Positions 35,470 to 45,400 of a stretch of DNA of 49,226 bases are shown here, piece after piece. Location of the stretch: the IMG/VR virus record IMGVR_UViG_3300042451_001219, positions 1 to 49,226 of that record; one strand, written 5' to 3'. This DNA is from a virus. Both the position numbers and the translations under genes were made by a program. Positions within the stretch are counted from its first letter, which is position 1; every line of letters starts with the position of its first letter. The notes beneath the pieces are model-generated. The model had not been told where the DNA came from. It saw only the letters and a program-made list of their open reading frames with translations, and did not search any database.

Positions 35470-36106
35470 CTTCTTCTGGGTTAAATGTTTTTGCGATTTC
35501 ATCTTTTGAGTAACTCTCGATATCGCCCTTAGTTAATACATATTCGTTTTTACCTGACTGTCTCATTTCTTGTTGTTTTACAGTAAAGAAGTCATTTGGT
35601 TTTTGGTTGAATGGGTAAGAATCCAAAGATCTCATCTCAAGTTTTTCAACTGGGGTTTCTGGTTTCATTGCTTCAACCTTACTTCCCAACTCGTCAATTT
35701 TAATTAACACTTGATCCATTTGTGCTAATTTACCTTCTAGATCAGAAAGTTTACTAAATGCGTCATCCATTTTTTGTAAAACAGCATCTTGTTCGCCTTT
35801 AGTTGCTTCCATATCACTTTTGATGTTTTTAGTCATATTAACTAACTCTGTAACATCAATCTCTTCTGTGTCTGACTCTGCTCCATCAGCAGGTGCAGGT
35901 GCTTGATCTCCAGAAGGGTCTAGATCGGGTACTGGTGCATCAGCAGGTCCAGGTGTAGGCGCAGTTGCGTCTAATGCTGTGTCACCTTCTGGTGCAGCGG
36001 GTGCTGGAGCGGGTGCTCCTGGTAATTCTTGCTCATTTAGATTGCTAGCATTCTTATTGATGCTTCTAAATCTTTGAACTTCTTCAAGTAGTTTTTTCTC
36101 TAACAT
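35453..36106 (-). CDS. Pro/Ala-rich coiled-coil protein (217 aa), unrecognised
   Basis: It has a helical N-terminus (MLEKKLLEEVQRFRSINKN), then a disordered Pro/Ala/Asp linker (about residues 28-80, APAPAPAAPEGD style), then a long coiled coil (about 85-145, with heptad-like LSDLEGKLAQMDQVLIKI), and a C-terminal segment of about 70 residues ending in acidic EEDEIEF. The layout suggests a scaffolding, tether or internal virion protein. It follows the 65-aa gene by four bases and overlaps the Dps-like gene. Its codons in the linker are richer in G and C than the rest of the window because of Pro/Ala. Confidence 0.55.
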   Translation of the reverse strand: MLEKKLLEEVQRFRSINKNASNLNEQELPGAPAPAPAAPEGDTALDATAPTPGPADAPVPDLDPSGDQAPAPADGAESDTEEIDVTELVNMTKNIKSDMEATKGEQDAVLQKMDDAFSKLSDLEGKLAQMDQVLIKIDELGSKVEAMKPETPVEKLEMRSLDSYPFNQKPNDFFTVKQQEMRQSGKNEYVLTKGDIESYSKDEIAKTFNPEEDEIEF

Positions 36107-36110
36107 GGTT

Positions 36111-36308
36111 TTAATCTTGTAATAATTGTCTACCGTCTTCGGTAATATATTTTTTATTTATTCTTTCCACAATACCATCTTTTGACTTAATAGTATAGCA
36201 TTCACCTGTTTGCATATCACAAACTTCTTGTTCTTTACCATCTTCAGTTACATTTTTAATAACTTTAGGGTTTAAAAACTGGTCTAGCGATTTGTTTAAA
36301 TTGCTCAT
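36111..36308 (-). CDS. Small protein with CxxxxxxC pair (65 aa), unrecognised
   Basis: The protein is compact and charged, with DQFLNPKVIKNV near the start, a CDMQTGEC loop that places two Cys seven apart, and KKYITEDGRQLLQD at the end. The sequence looks like a two- or three-stranded hairpin domain. It is the first gene of the small cluster after the hub gene and has its own TATTTATA box 16 bases upstream. No function can be assigned. Confidence 0.5.
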   Translation of the reverse strand: MSNLNKSLDQFLNPKVIKNVTEDGKEQEVCDMQTGECYTIKSKDGIVERINKKYITEDGRQLLQD

Positions 36309-36323
36309 TGTTATTGTTTTTTA

Positions 36324-36331
36324 TATAAATA
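36324..36331 (-). promoter_or_regulatory. Putative TATTTATA promoter box before the 65-aa gene
   Basis: The coding strand reads GTGGATATTTATATAAAAAA, 15 bases before ATG 36308, in a 45-base gap. This is the longest spacing among the boxes and the most compatible with a short leader. Confidence 0.45.
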
Positions 36332-36353
36332 TCCACAAAAGATATTAATTTCA

Positions 36354-39300
36354 TTATAATGGCCTAAAATAGATAACTTGACCCGGTGAAACATTAAGTG
36401 CGTCCATTAATTGTCTTGACATGGCCATCCCATATGTGGTTGCTGGGGCACCATTATGTATCGGTCCGTCATATTTGTTACTTGATGGGTTAATGTTTGA
36501 TTGTAAAATCAACGGGTTTGCTTTTTTACCATCTGTTCCCGAATTTTTACCCATACCTGGATTGTAGAACTGCATTTTAGACGTTGCTAGTGTGGATGCA
36601 CTAACTTTAGAGAAATCAAACTTAGTTGAATAGTACATATTTGTATATTCTCTAACTTGTGCCCATGTTATTACTTTATTTGTTTGTGATTTTGTAATAA
36701 CCGTCATTTCGTTTGTATCATTCGGTGAGTAATCTGAACCACCCATTCTACAAACCCTAGTTCTTAACCACTGCTCGCCATCAATTTCTACTTTTTGTAT
36801 GTATTTTTCTCCGTTTTGTCCGTTATATGGTATACCTAAAGAGAATCCGCTCTCTTCTAAAACCTTTTCACCAGCATACACTTTAGGCCCAAGATCATAT
36901 TCAAAAGTTAACCCATTTTTTGTCTTAATTGTTTGTGATGTTGTAGTTTTTGGGTTGATCTCTTGTTTCTTTTTAATTGCTGAACTCAATATTTTGTCAA
37001 ATAATGGTCTATAAGCACTAACAAAACTATCTTTTATGTTTGGTAAACTATCTTGTGGTATCCTACCACCCTTAAATTTAGTTTCAATATAATTTGGTTT
37101 AATCGTATGTGTAACCTCAGTGATTAAATAAGAACCTTCAAACATTGGTATGTTATTTAAATAAAAATACATTGTTGGTTGTATCATCGCATTACCCATT
37201 GCAACTACTTCACAAGAGTATGCATAAGTTCTATAAACATCAAACAAATTAACATCTACCTGATAAACATTGGAACCAGTTGCTGATCTACCTAAGTTTT
37301 CATATGCGGCAAAGGTTGCACTTGTTGGTGTCTTAGAACTTTGATCTAATGATATACTTTTAAAAATATTTTGTGCCTGGTCTCCAAAGTTAACTTCGAA
37401 AGCAACGACCCTATTTGATTTACTAAAATCAGTATTTGTAAAAACTTCCTGGGTTAATAACAAAGGATTCTTGTTTGTGTTTCTAATATCCGCACCATCG
37501 TTTTTATATTTGGATAACTTACCTTTTGAATCAACATCTGACATCTTAAGATATTTTGATGATGGTCCAATATATTGTAATATCATTTTAGGAGATGCTT
37601 CCTGATAGTCGACTTCTAAAAATGTTCCAAATAAGTTTCTAGCAACCGTGCTTGACGGCGTTATTCTTTTTTTATCAGTAAAATTAGTTCCATAAAAATT
37701 AACGTACGCCGGTAATGGTCTAAAGTCAATGTTATCACCTTGAATTAACATAGAAATTACACTATATAAACTTGCTTTTGCGTTTTTAGGTTCAGCAAGA
37801 TTTTTTAATCTATCTAAACTAAGATAAAGGTCGTTACCAATATCTTTATTTGCTCTATCAATAAATAAAAATTCCTCTAATAGATTTCTTTGTCCTATTG
37901 AGTTTCCAGCAACCCATTTATCATTAAATTCTTTAAAGAAATTATAGGTCTCAACTTTAACAGTTTTATCCATATTGTAACCACCAAATACTGTCATTTT
38001 TGTTGGGGTATCTAGAGAAAATTTAGAAACCTTATTCATCAAATTAGTAAAAAACACCTGATATCTTTGTTCTTGTGGTGTGATTATATTTGTTTTTAAA
38101 TATTGTTTAAAAGACGCGTTTGATGCTGTAAATCCACTATTAGAGTATAATTCATTTGTAACATATCCCGCATAAATTCTAGCCATTTCTCTGTGTAGAT
38201 AAATGTTATCTGAATTTAATTCAATATTATTTGTTGTGAAATAATCTAAATAATGTAAATCCATATCCTCTCCGATATACAATTTAATTAAATTTAAACT
38301 ATTTCCACTTATTTGTGTGGAATTAAATTCCCCGTCTGAATAATTTTTATTTAATCCAGCGACACCGTATAATGTATAGTTATCTAATTGTTTAGGGTTA
38401 CCAATTGTCACCTTAACAAGATTCTTATTGTCTAATATTTTTTTAGTGATACTTTTAAGGTTATTGTATTGAACTCTACCTATTGACTTAATATCTAAAG
38501 AAGTAACATCGGATTTATTTACTGTTGAAATATCTTTTAGTAAATCTTGAAAAGAATTATAATTATAACTGTTTGTTGTTAAAACACTATCTGTGTCTAA
38601 TTTTAATGTTGAGAATTCTAAAAACATTGTTTCAAACTCATCCAGAATTTGTGGGTTAAATGTTGCAATCAAATCAATTACTTTTCTTTTTGTTTTTTCA
38701 ATAGAATATGTACCAACAAAAGAACCTGGTGTAGAACCAGACACTGATTTAAAATTTTCAGCATATGTTGGTAGTGTATTTCCACTATATACTGGGAAGA
38801 ATTGATTTTCTTCTAGTGCCCAAGAAACTTTAAAAGAATCTTGCTCAATTTTTTTATAATTGGAGATTATTTCCCCAATTCTATCTGATTGATAATTTCC
38901 AAAAGAAGGTAAAACAGTGTATTTTGTATCTGAACTAACTAGTTTACTATTATCAACAATAAAACTCATCGTAAATCCGTGATCAACGTTTGGTTCTAGT
39001 TTTAATATTTTTAAAATACCATCGCTCGTTGCGCCGGAAAAACTTGATGCCATTATTGCACTATTCAAGGTTAGTGTACCAGTTTTTTCACTTCCAGATA
39101 TTACACCTGGATTAAAAAATACATGTCCATTAACTACCTGATAATAAATGTTTTGATATAATGGATAAACACCAACAGTGTGGCCAGATGGTGTTGGCAT
39201 TCCTCCGCCATCATCATATGATGTATAGAAAGTTGAACCACTTGGTTGTGTTGTATATCCACCATAAGTAAATGTTGTTCCAGAACTATTATCGTAAAAT

Positions 39301-42161
39301 AAAGAAGTGTTTATTGGAGTTGTTAATCCAGATATAATATCAACACCGTTTAATAGGTATTTTTTATATCTATGGTATATTGAACCCCACTTTAAAATTA
39401 AGTGATACGGTATAAAATGTGATGAACCAATTTCCCTAAAAAGAGATGACATTAATATTTTAGTGTCACCATTAAAAACAACACTATCATCTAAATCCTT
39501 AAACGGTAATGAATTTAAAAATAAATAAGCAGACCCAGCATATCTGCCAACATCTCCTCCTTTAAAAAAATCATTATATATTTGTTTATGAAAATATGAT
39601 GTATTAATAATATTTCTACTAGTTCCAGATAATCCTATTTTTTGTAAAAAAAATGTGTCCGAAACACCTTCTTTAATCCATAAACCAGGATCTGGTTTTG
39701 TGCTAATAAAAGAACTGTTTTCATTTAAACTTAAAATATTTTTAAAATTAAAATCATTTCTGGTTAATTTATCAGCGTTTGGTCTACCTAGGTATTTTAA
39801 ATATGTTTTAGTGTTAAACGGATATATTGATAACCTATAATCAGCAACATCGTATTCTGCTAAATTTTTATTTAAGTCATCGTACCCTTCACTACCGAAT
39901 GTTGTTTTAGTTAACTTAGAATATTCTTCAATTGAGAAATCTCTATCAACAACTTCTTTTATGTAATCTATTGTTGGTAATTTATCGGCGTAATATGGGT
40001 ATCTTTCAAATGGTGAATAATTGTATAATATATTATCATATGATATCTTTCCGGATTGGGTGTACTCATTATAAATCGGGCCTTTTAATCCCTGTTTAAT
40101 ATCAGAATCATTTTGTAACGCACTAGATAACGTTTCAAATTCTTTCGCTGCTAAATTTTGTATTGCTTTTGTTGAAAACGAATCAAAAGATGTTGTGTAA
40201 AAAACTCTTTCACTCATTTCAAATAATAAACTGTTTAATGCTTTATTTGTATATGGTGTTGTACCAAGTAAATTTAATATTGTTGATAAATTATTTGTTG
40301 TTCTGGATTCTGGATCATTAGCAAAAATATAATTAACTTTACTAATATCAATTTCATTTTGAGTTAATGGATCAATTCTCTTTGTTGCGACCGCTTCATA
40401 AAGTTCAATAAACTCAATTTCGGGCCATAAATTTGGGTCGTTTGCTTTTATTAATTTAGCGATTTGTTTATCTCCTGGATACAAGATTGTTGATGTGTTA
40501 TCATTAATTTGTTTCTTAATTTGGGGCCAAGGGTACAATCCTTCCGATTTATTATCTACAACACCTTGTTTAGTTAATAAACTCTGTCTTTCTTTAGCAT
40601 TTTGTATCGCTCTAAAATGTACATCTTTCATTAATCTAATGTAAGTGTCAGCATTCGCTAAGATAACTGCAAATATATTTCTAATTGTTGGTTTAAACCC
40701 TATCCCAATATCACTATCATTCTGAATGATTTCATTCATTTTTGTTTCTAACGTGGTTTCTAATTCGTTTCTTTGTTTTACGAATTCATCTTGTATTGAA
40801 TCGATATCATCTTTTAATTTATCAAAAGCAATATTTATTTTTCCACCTTCTGGCGAATAATACACCATGACGTCTGAAACCTTGTCGAATGATATTTTAT
40901 TTAATTTAATATCTTTATCCTTAATTAAATTCTTATTTAATTTTTCACCAAACGCTTCATTGTTATATGCTTGGGTTTTATAATCATTAATTATTTTTTG
41001 TAATGCTGTTCCGGTGTTTCCTGTGATGCTACTTAAACTAGGAAACCCCCCTTTTTTATCTTCTTCACTAGCGGCCTTTGCTAATGGATAATAAGCAACA
41101 CCATCATTATTTAATTCTTCTGGCTTATTAAGGTTTAAGTAACTAGACCCCCAAGCAGATATTCCTCGTTCAAATGATGTTAACATACTTTCATACGCCT
41201 TAACGGAACCTAACACTCTAAAATCTACTTTGTTTTCAAATATCTTTGACTCTAATAATCTTTCCGCTGATTCAGCGGTCATTATTAGATCTTTAAGGGT
41301 TTTTACCGGAAAATCTTGGGGTATTAATTTCTTTTGTTTATAAGAATCATATACGGATTTTAAAATAGAATAACCTTTTGTTGTTTTAGATATCTTTTTT
41401 TCTACATAACCCGTTTTAGTATTTTCTTTGTAATTATCCGAATGCTCCACCATGTACATGTATGGTGCACTTAACATATTTTGTAATAATATATCATTTA
41501 AATATGCAAACGTTGAGCCAACAAATCTTGTTGTGATTTCAAAGTTACCTGTATTAGCATTAAATGAACTTTTAAAATCAACCATATGTAGGCGATATCT
41601 AATCGCTTTACCATAATATCCTTTTACTGTTAAATAAAATATTGGCCAAGGGAAATGGAAAAATGCTTGGTATGGGGAATTATCGGGGGATTCAAAAAGT
41701 GTTTTACCTCTAACATCAATGAAATTGATCGCTACTTCAGGTATCGCATTTGCTCCTTTAGTTACAATATTAATACTTTCAAAACCAAATGATTGACCAC
41801 TAGGATCATGATTTAACGTGTTACCACTTAATATGTTACCGTCCTTATCTTTCGCATCTGAACCAACAAAGGTCTCGGTCCAGGTTGTATCATATTCATT
41901 ACCACTATTATTTCTAAGAAAATTTAAACTACCTCCAGCAATAGAAACTAACGTATTTTTATCTCCTTCTGAAAATAAAACACTCCTTGGTATTAAGTCC
42001 GCTTCAAGATTTACATACATTACAAGATTTTCATGTTCAATCATTCTAGATGAAAGTTGTCCGTCATTGTCAACAACAGTACCTGGATCGATGAATATTA
42101 AATTTTGTTGGTCAACCCTAACGTGTATATTTTCGTTAGTGCTTATCTTGTTATTCGCCAT
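36354..42161 (-). CDS. Giant baseplate hub-like protein (1935 aa)
   Basis: Two regions resemble the gp27/late-control-protein-D hub fold. Around residues 160-235, PIFYLTVKGYYGKAIRYRL and a TGNFEITTRFVGSTFAYL stretch fit the first hub barrel. Around 1647-1700, GNAMIQPTMYFYLNNIPMF and GSYLITEVTHTIKPNY fit the second. Between them lie more than 1300 residues of inserted Ser/Thr/Asn-rich domains, so the protein is several times the usual hub size. The last 90 residues (ATTYGMAMSRQLMDALNV, then GQVIYF) look vaguely like a double-psi barrel. No lysozyme motif was found. It overlaps the LysM-like gene by 11 bases. Confidence 0.65.
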   Translation of the reverse strand: MANNKISTNENIHVRVDQQNLIFIDPGTVVDNDGQLSSRMIEHENLVMYVNLEADLIPRSVLFSEGDKNTLVSIAGGSLNFLRNNSGNEYDTTWTETFVGSDAKDKDGNILSGNTLNHDPSGQSFGFESINIVTKGANAIPEVAINFIDVRGKTLFESPDNSPYQAFFHFPWPIFYLTVKGYYGKAIRYRLHMVDFKSSFNANTGNFEITTRFVGSTFAYLNDILLQNMLSAPYMYMVEHSDNYKENTKTGYVEKKISKTTKGYSILKSVYDSYKQKKLIPQDFPVKTLKDLIMTAESAERLLESKIFENKVDFRVLGSVKAYESMLTSFERGISAWGSSYLNLNKPEELNNDGVAYYPLAKAASEEDKKGGFPSLSSITGNTGTALQKIINDYKTQAYNNEAFGEKLNKNLIKDKDIKLNKISFDKVSDVMVYYSPEGGKINIAFDKLKDDIDSIQDEFVKQRNELETTLETKMNEIIQNDSDIGIGFKPTIRNIFAVILANADTYIRLMKDVHFRAIQNAKERQSLLTKQGVVDNKSEGLYPWPQIKKQINDNTSTILYPGDKQIAKLIKANDPNLWPEIEFIELYEAVATKRIDPLTQNEIDISKVNYIFANDPESRTTNNLSTILNLLGTTPYTNKALNSLLFEMSERVFYTTSFDSFSTKAIQNLAAKEFETLSSALQNDSDIKQGLKGPIYNEYTQSGKISYDNILYNYSPFERYPYYADKLPTIDYIKEVVDRDFSIEEYSKLTKTTFGSEGYDDLNKNLAEYDVADYRLSIYPFNTKTYLKYLGRPNADKLTRNDFNFKNILSLNENSSFISTKPDPGLWIKEGVSDTFFLQKIGLSGTSRNIINTSYFHKQIYNDFFKGGDVGRYAGSAYLFLNSLPFKDLDDSVVFNGDTKILMSSLFREIGSSHFIPYHLILKWGSIYHRYKKYLLNGVDIISGLTTPINTSLFYDNSSGTTFTYGGYTTQPSGSTFYTSYDDGGGMPTPSGHTVGVYPLYQNIYYQVVNGHVFFNPGVISGSEKTGTLTLNSAIMASSFSGATSDGILKILKLEPNVDHGFTMSFIVDNSKLVSSDTKYTVLPSFGNYQSDRIGEIISNYKKIEQDSFKVSWALEENQFFPVYSGNTLPTYAENFKSVSGSTPGSFVGTYSIEKTKRKVIDLIATFNPQILDEFETMFLEFSTLKLDTDSVLTTNSYNYNSFQDLLKDISTVNKSDVTSLDIKSIGRVQYNNLKSITKKILDNKNLVKVTIGNPKQLDNYTLYGVAGLNKNYSDGEFNSTQISGNSLNLIKLYIGEDMDLHYLDYFTTNNIELNSDNIYLHREMARIYAGYVTNELYSNSGFTASNASFKQYLKTNIITPQEQRYQVFFTNLMNKVSKFSLDTPTKMTVFGGYNMDKTVKVETYNFFKEFNDKWVAGNSIGQRNLLEEFLFIDRANKDIGNDLYLSLDRLKNLAEPKNAKASLYSVISMLIQGDNIDFRPLPAYVNFYGTNFTDKKRITPSSTVARNLFGTFLEVDYQEASPKMILQYIGPSSKYLKMSDVDSKGKLSKYKNDGADIRNTNKNPLLLTQEVFTNTDFSKSNRVVAFEVNFGDQAQNIFKSISLDQSSKTPTSATFAAYENLGRSATGSNVYQVDVNLFDVYRTYAYSCEVVAMGNAMIQPTMYFYLNNIPMFEGSYLITEVTHTIKPNYIETKFKGGRIPQDSLPNIKDSFVSAYRPLFDKILSSAIKKKQEINPKTTTSQTIKTKNGLTFEYDLGPKVYAGEKVLEESGFSLGIPYNGQNGEKYIQKVEIDGEQWLRTRVCRMGGSDYSPNDTNEMTVITKSQTNKVITWAQVREYTNMYYSTKFDFSKVSASTLATSKMQFYNPGMGKNSGTDGKKANPLILQSNINPSSNKYDGPIHNGAPATTYGMAMSRQLMDALNVSPGQVIYFRPL

Positions 42162-42471
42162 AATATAGTTTATACAATTCTACCGCTCTTTTATAATCTT
42201 GTAAAGTGTTAATAAGAGGAAACGGTATTCTTAGTGTTGAATTATCGGGTATTTCAAATTCGATTGAACCTAAACTTGGGTTTGCTAATAAGATTACCCA
42301 ACCGAATAATGGCGTATTATAATTGTCTTGTGATATTTTATCTAACCTGTCTTTTCCTTTTTTGTATTGAATAAACTTGTCGGTACCTTTTAGTGGTATC
42401 TCGACACCGGGAACAATCTTATGCTCCTCGTCATCAATAAAAAACTGATATCTATTGAAATATGAGTTCAT
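42151..42471 (-). CDS. Baseplate LysM-like protein, gp53/gpX-like
   Basis: The 106-aa product has a LysM/tail-protein-X shape: GKDRLDKISQDNYNTPLFGW, then ILLANPSLGS and an LRIPFPL end. In T4 gp53 this fold clamps baseplate parts. The stop of the preceding 1616-aa gene overlaps its ATG (ATGA), and it overlaps the hub gene by 11 bases, so all three are translated in series. This is the usual gene order of hub clusters. The acidic/aromatic N-terminus is an add-on. Confidence 0.78.
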   Translation of the reverse strand: MNSYFNRYQFFIDDEEHKIVPGVEIPLKGTDKFIQYKKGKDRLDKISQDNYNTPLFGWVILLANPSLGSIEFEIPDNSTLRIPFPLINTLQDYKRAVELYKLYYGE

Positions 42472-45400
42472 CGATAATAATTTAATTTAGTGTTGTCACT
42501 TTTATCTCCAGAATCATGTATCTTTTTAAGGTTTGTTTTTTCAGCGCCGCTTAACGTGTAATCAACAGTACCAAAAACAACTGATTTAGTATTTTTTAAA
42601 TTCGGAATAGAATACCTTATTTTCTTTTCTTTTGTTTTGATAAGTATTTTATCTATTCTTTTGGTGATCTTATGTATAATTTGTTTTGTAAAGAATTTTT
42701 CATCTGATGAATCAACGTATATTTTTTCAATTTCAGTAACTTTATCTTTTAAGATCGTACCCATTAAATCTGTGAAAACACTATCAGTAAACATAAGGTT
42801 AGATAGTTGAGCAAAATTTATCGTGGTGTCTAGCCCGTTTGTAAATGATTCTGGATTTTCTTTTTTAATAAATTCAATTGTCTTTTTATATTTATCATAA
42901 AAATCTGCAGGCACAAAACTGTTTAATTGTAAACCAATAGCATCGTTTTTATTTAATTTACCATCTTTTCCATTTGTACTTAAAACAAAATTTAATCTAT
43001 CTATGGCGTCAATTATTTTATTTCTACCACTTTCAATACCTTCTAATTTTTCTCCTTCTAGGTCTGTGATAAATTGATCTATTCTTGATAATATATATGG
43101 TTTTAATAAATCATCTGACCTTTTTAATTTATAATCAGCCAAGAAAGAATCAAAACCAAAAAATGTACTAATACTTGTAAATGAATTTACCTTACGTTTT
43201 AATGCATCATTAAAATCTTTAACCAACTTGGTAAAGGTTTTGTTTTTATCATATAAACCAATTAATTCTATTTGCGTTGTTGTTGTCATTGAATCATAAA
43301 CATCAACTTTATTTTTAGTTCTGTATAAAGGTGAGAAAAATACCGGTAGGATTAATTCACCATATTTAACCAATAATTCATTATATCTTGTTTTGGTTGA
43401 ATCAAAGTACGCTTTTGTTAAATCATTAATATTGGTATCTTTTTTAACTAAGTAAGTATCGTAATCAATGTTTAATGTACTTCCACTTTGTGCTGTTGTA
43501 CCAATATACTTACCATCAATTGGTTTTTCTGGCGATTGACTCACTTCTGGTTTTTTAGCGCCATTTTCTGGTGCCTTTAATATTTTTTCTAATTCTGATA
43601 TGTTAAACTCAGTTCTATCTTCTGTCGCTGTTGATCTATGATCGTAAACTTCCGTGTTGCCATAGAAATTGAAACTTAATGCGTTTTGTAATTTAGCAAC
43701 TGGTTCTTTTAAACCTTGTCCACCAATAAAAGATACTTGCATTTGTACTGTTGCAATCATTGGTTGTATACCAATACCTTCTGGATTTAAATCTAAAAGA
43801 CCCTCTTCGTAAGATATATTAATATCTCTTATAATAATTTTAGAATGGAAAAAGTCACCAATTCTGATAATACAAATTGGTGGTGGTCCAAATGTAGTAT
43901 TTCTGGCATCTAAATTGTTTGCGTCGGCAATACCTTTAATTGGTATTGTGTCTCCTGGTCTTAAACACTGTTGTAAAAATGTTAATCTTGAGTTTAATCC
44001 TTCTGGTGTCATTGAATGGAACGCTGGATGAAAATATCTTAATTTTTCTCTTAATGAATTATAAGCCAAAGGAGAAGAATCTTCTAATATTTTAAAATAA
44101 TGACATTCTGAAAGAATCTTCATTATTATAAATTTTAACGCATCTAAAGGTGGCTTTTTTGGTACGGTTGTTTTTTCATAATCAATAGCAATAGTATCTG
44201 GATATACTTCTTCTAACGTAGGATCAATATTAGGATCTAAGTTCGTATCACCTCCCGGAGTAACATTACTAGTGCCATCTGCTGGTTCGTTTGTTTTATA
44301 ATTTAACTTAACACTTGTATGTCTACACAAGAAAGTTATCGGTGCGGCATATTTTAAACCTTTTGTGTCATAAAAAGTAACTCCGTGACAATCTAACCCA
44401 TTACCACAATCACTTGCTGTTGCGTTTTCCCCTAACATAGTAAAACTTATTACAACATTGCCTTTAACATCTTCAGGATAACCTAAACTTTGATATGAAA
44501 ATGTTAATTCTTCCTTAACTTGTTTTTGTGCTATTGCTTGTGCTTGTGTTGTTTTCCATTTTATTGTTGGTGCAGTATTATTTTTAGATATTGTTTTTAA
44601 AACATACTGTGCAACACTATGTGCTCTTCTAAACGATAATAAAATATTATAATTTTCGTCAGCAACAAATGATGTTGACGATTGGATTTCTAATTTTACT
44701 TCAGATGCTTTTTTTGCTTCAACATCTGTTTTAATTGTTTGGGTAACACCTGTTAACTTAGCGTAGTTTGTATCTAATTTAGTAAAACCATCGTTAAGTT
44801 TATTCATTGTGGTTCCCGTTTCAGAAGCAGTAATTGTTTCTTTTCCGAATAATGCTTTTCTATCCGCTTTTTTCTTGTTTGAGTCCGGTAAAGACGTAAT
44901 ACTTGCAATACCTGATATTAAGTAGTTAACATATTCTGTTTTCTTTCCAACGTAATATGAATATTGTTGAGAGTAGTCGTTTGTTGCGTATTGAGTATTT
45001 TGTGGGAATGGGTGGTCATTCGCAAAATATAAATCACCTTCAAATGATTTATCTGTTGATGTTGGGTTACCTGGTCCAACATTACTGCCACCTAACTGAG
45101 GGTCACCATTTTGTGTTAAATTGTTTGGGTTTGATGTTACAGTTTCTCCTGCCGTTCTAGTAAATTTTAATCTAGCAAAATCATCTGACGTTTTACCGTC
45201 TCGATAATATGATAGGTAGTCCATTATTATTTCAATTTCACTAGAATCCAATTCTCTATATCTTCTAATTAAATCATAAAAATCTAACTGTTCGCATCCA
45301 GCAAAAAAAGCATTTATATAATTATCGGCTTCAGCATCCGACATTCCTTCGAATGATTTTTTAACTAAAAGATTTAAAACACTAGGATGGTCAACAATAA

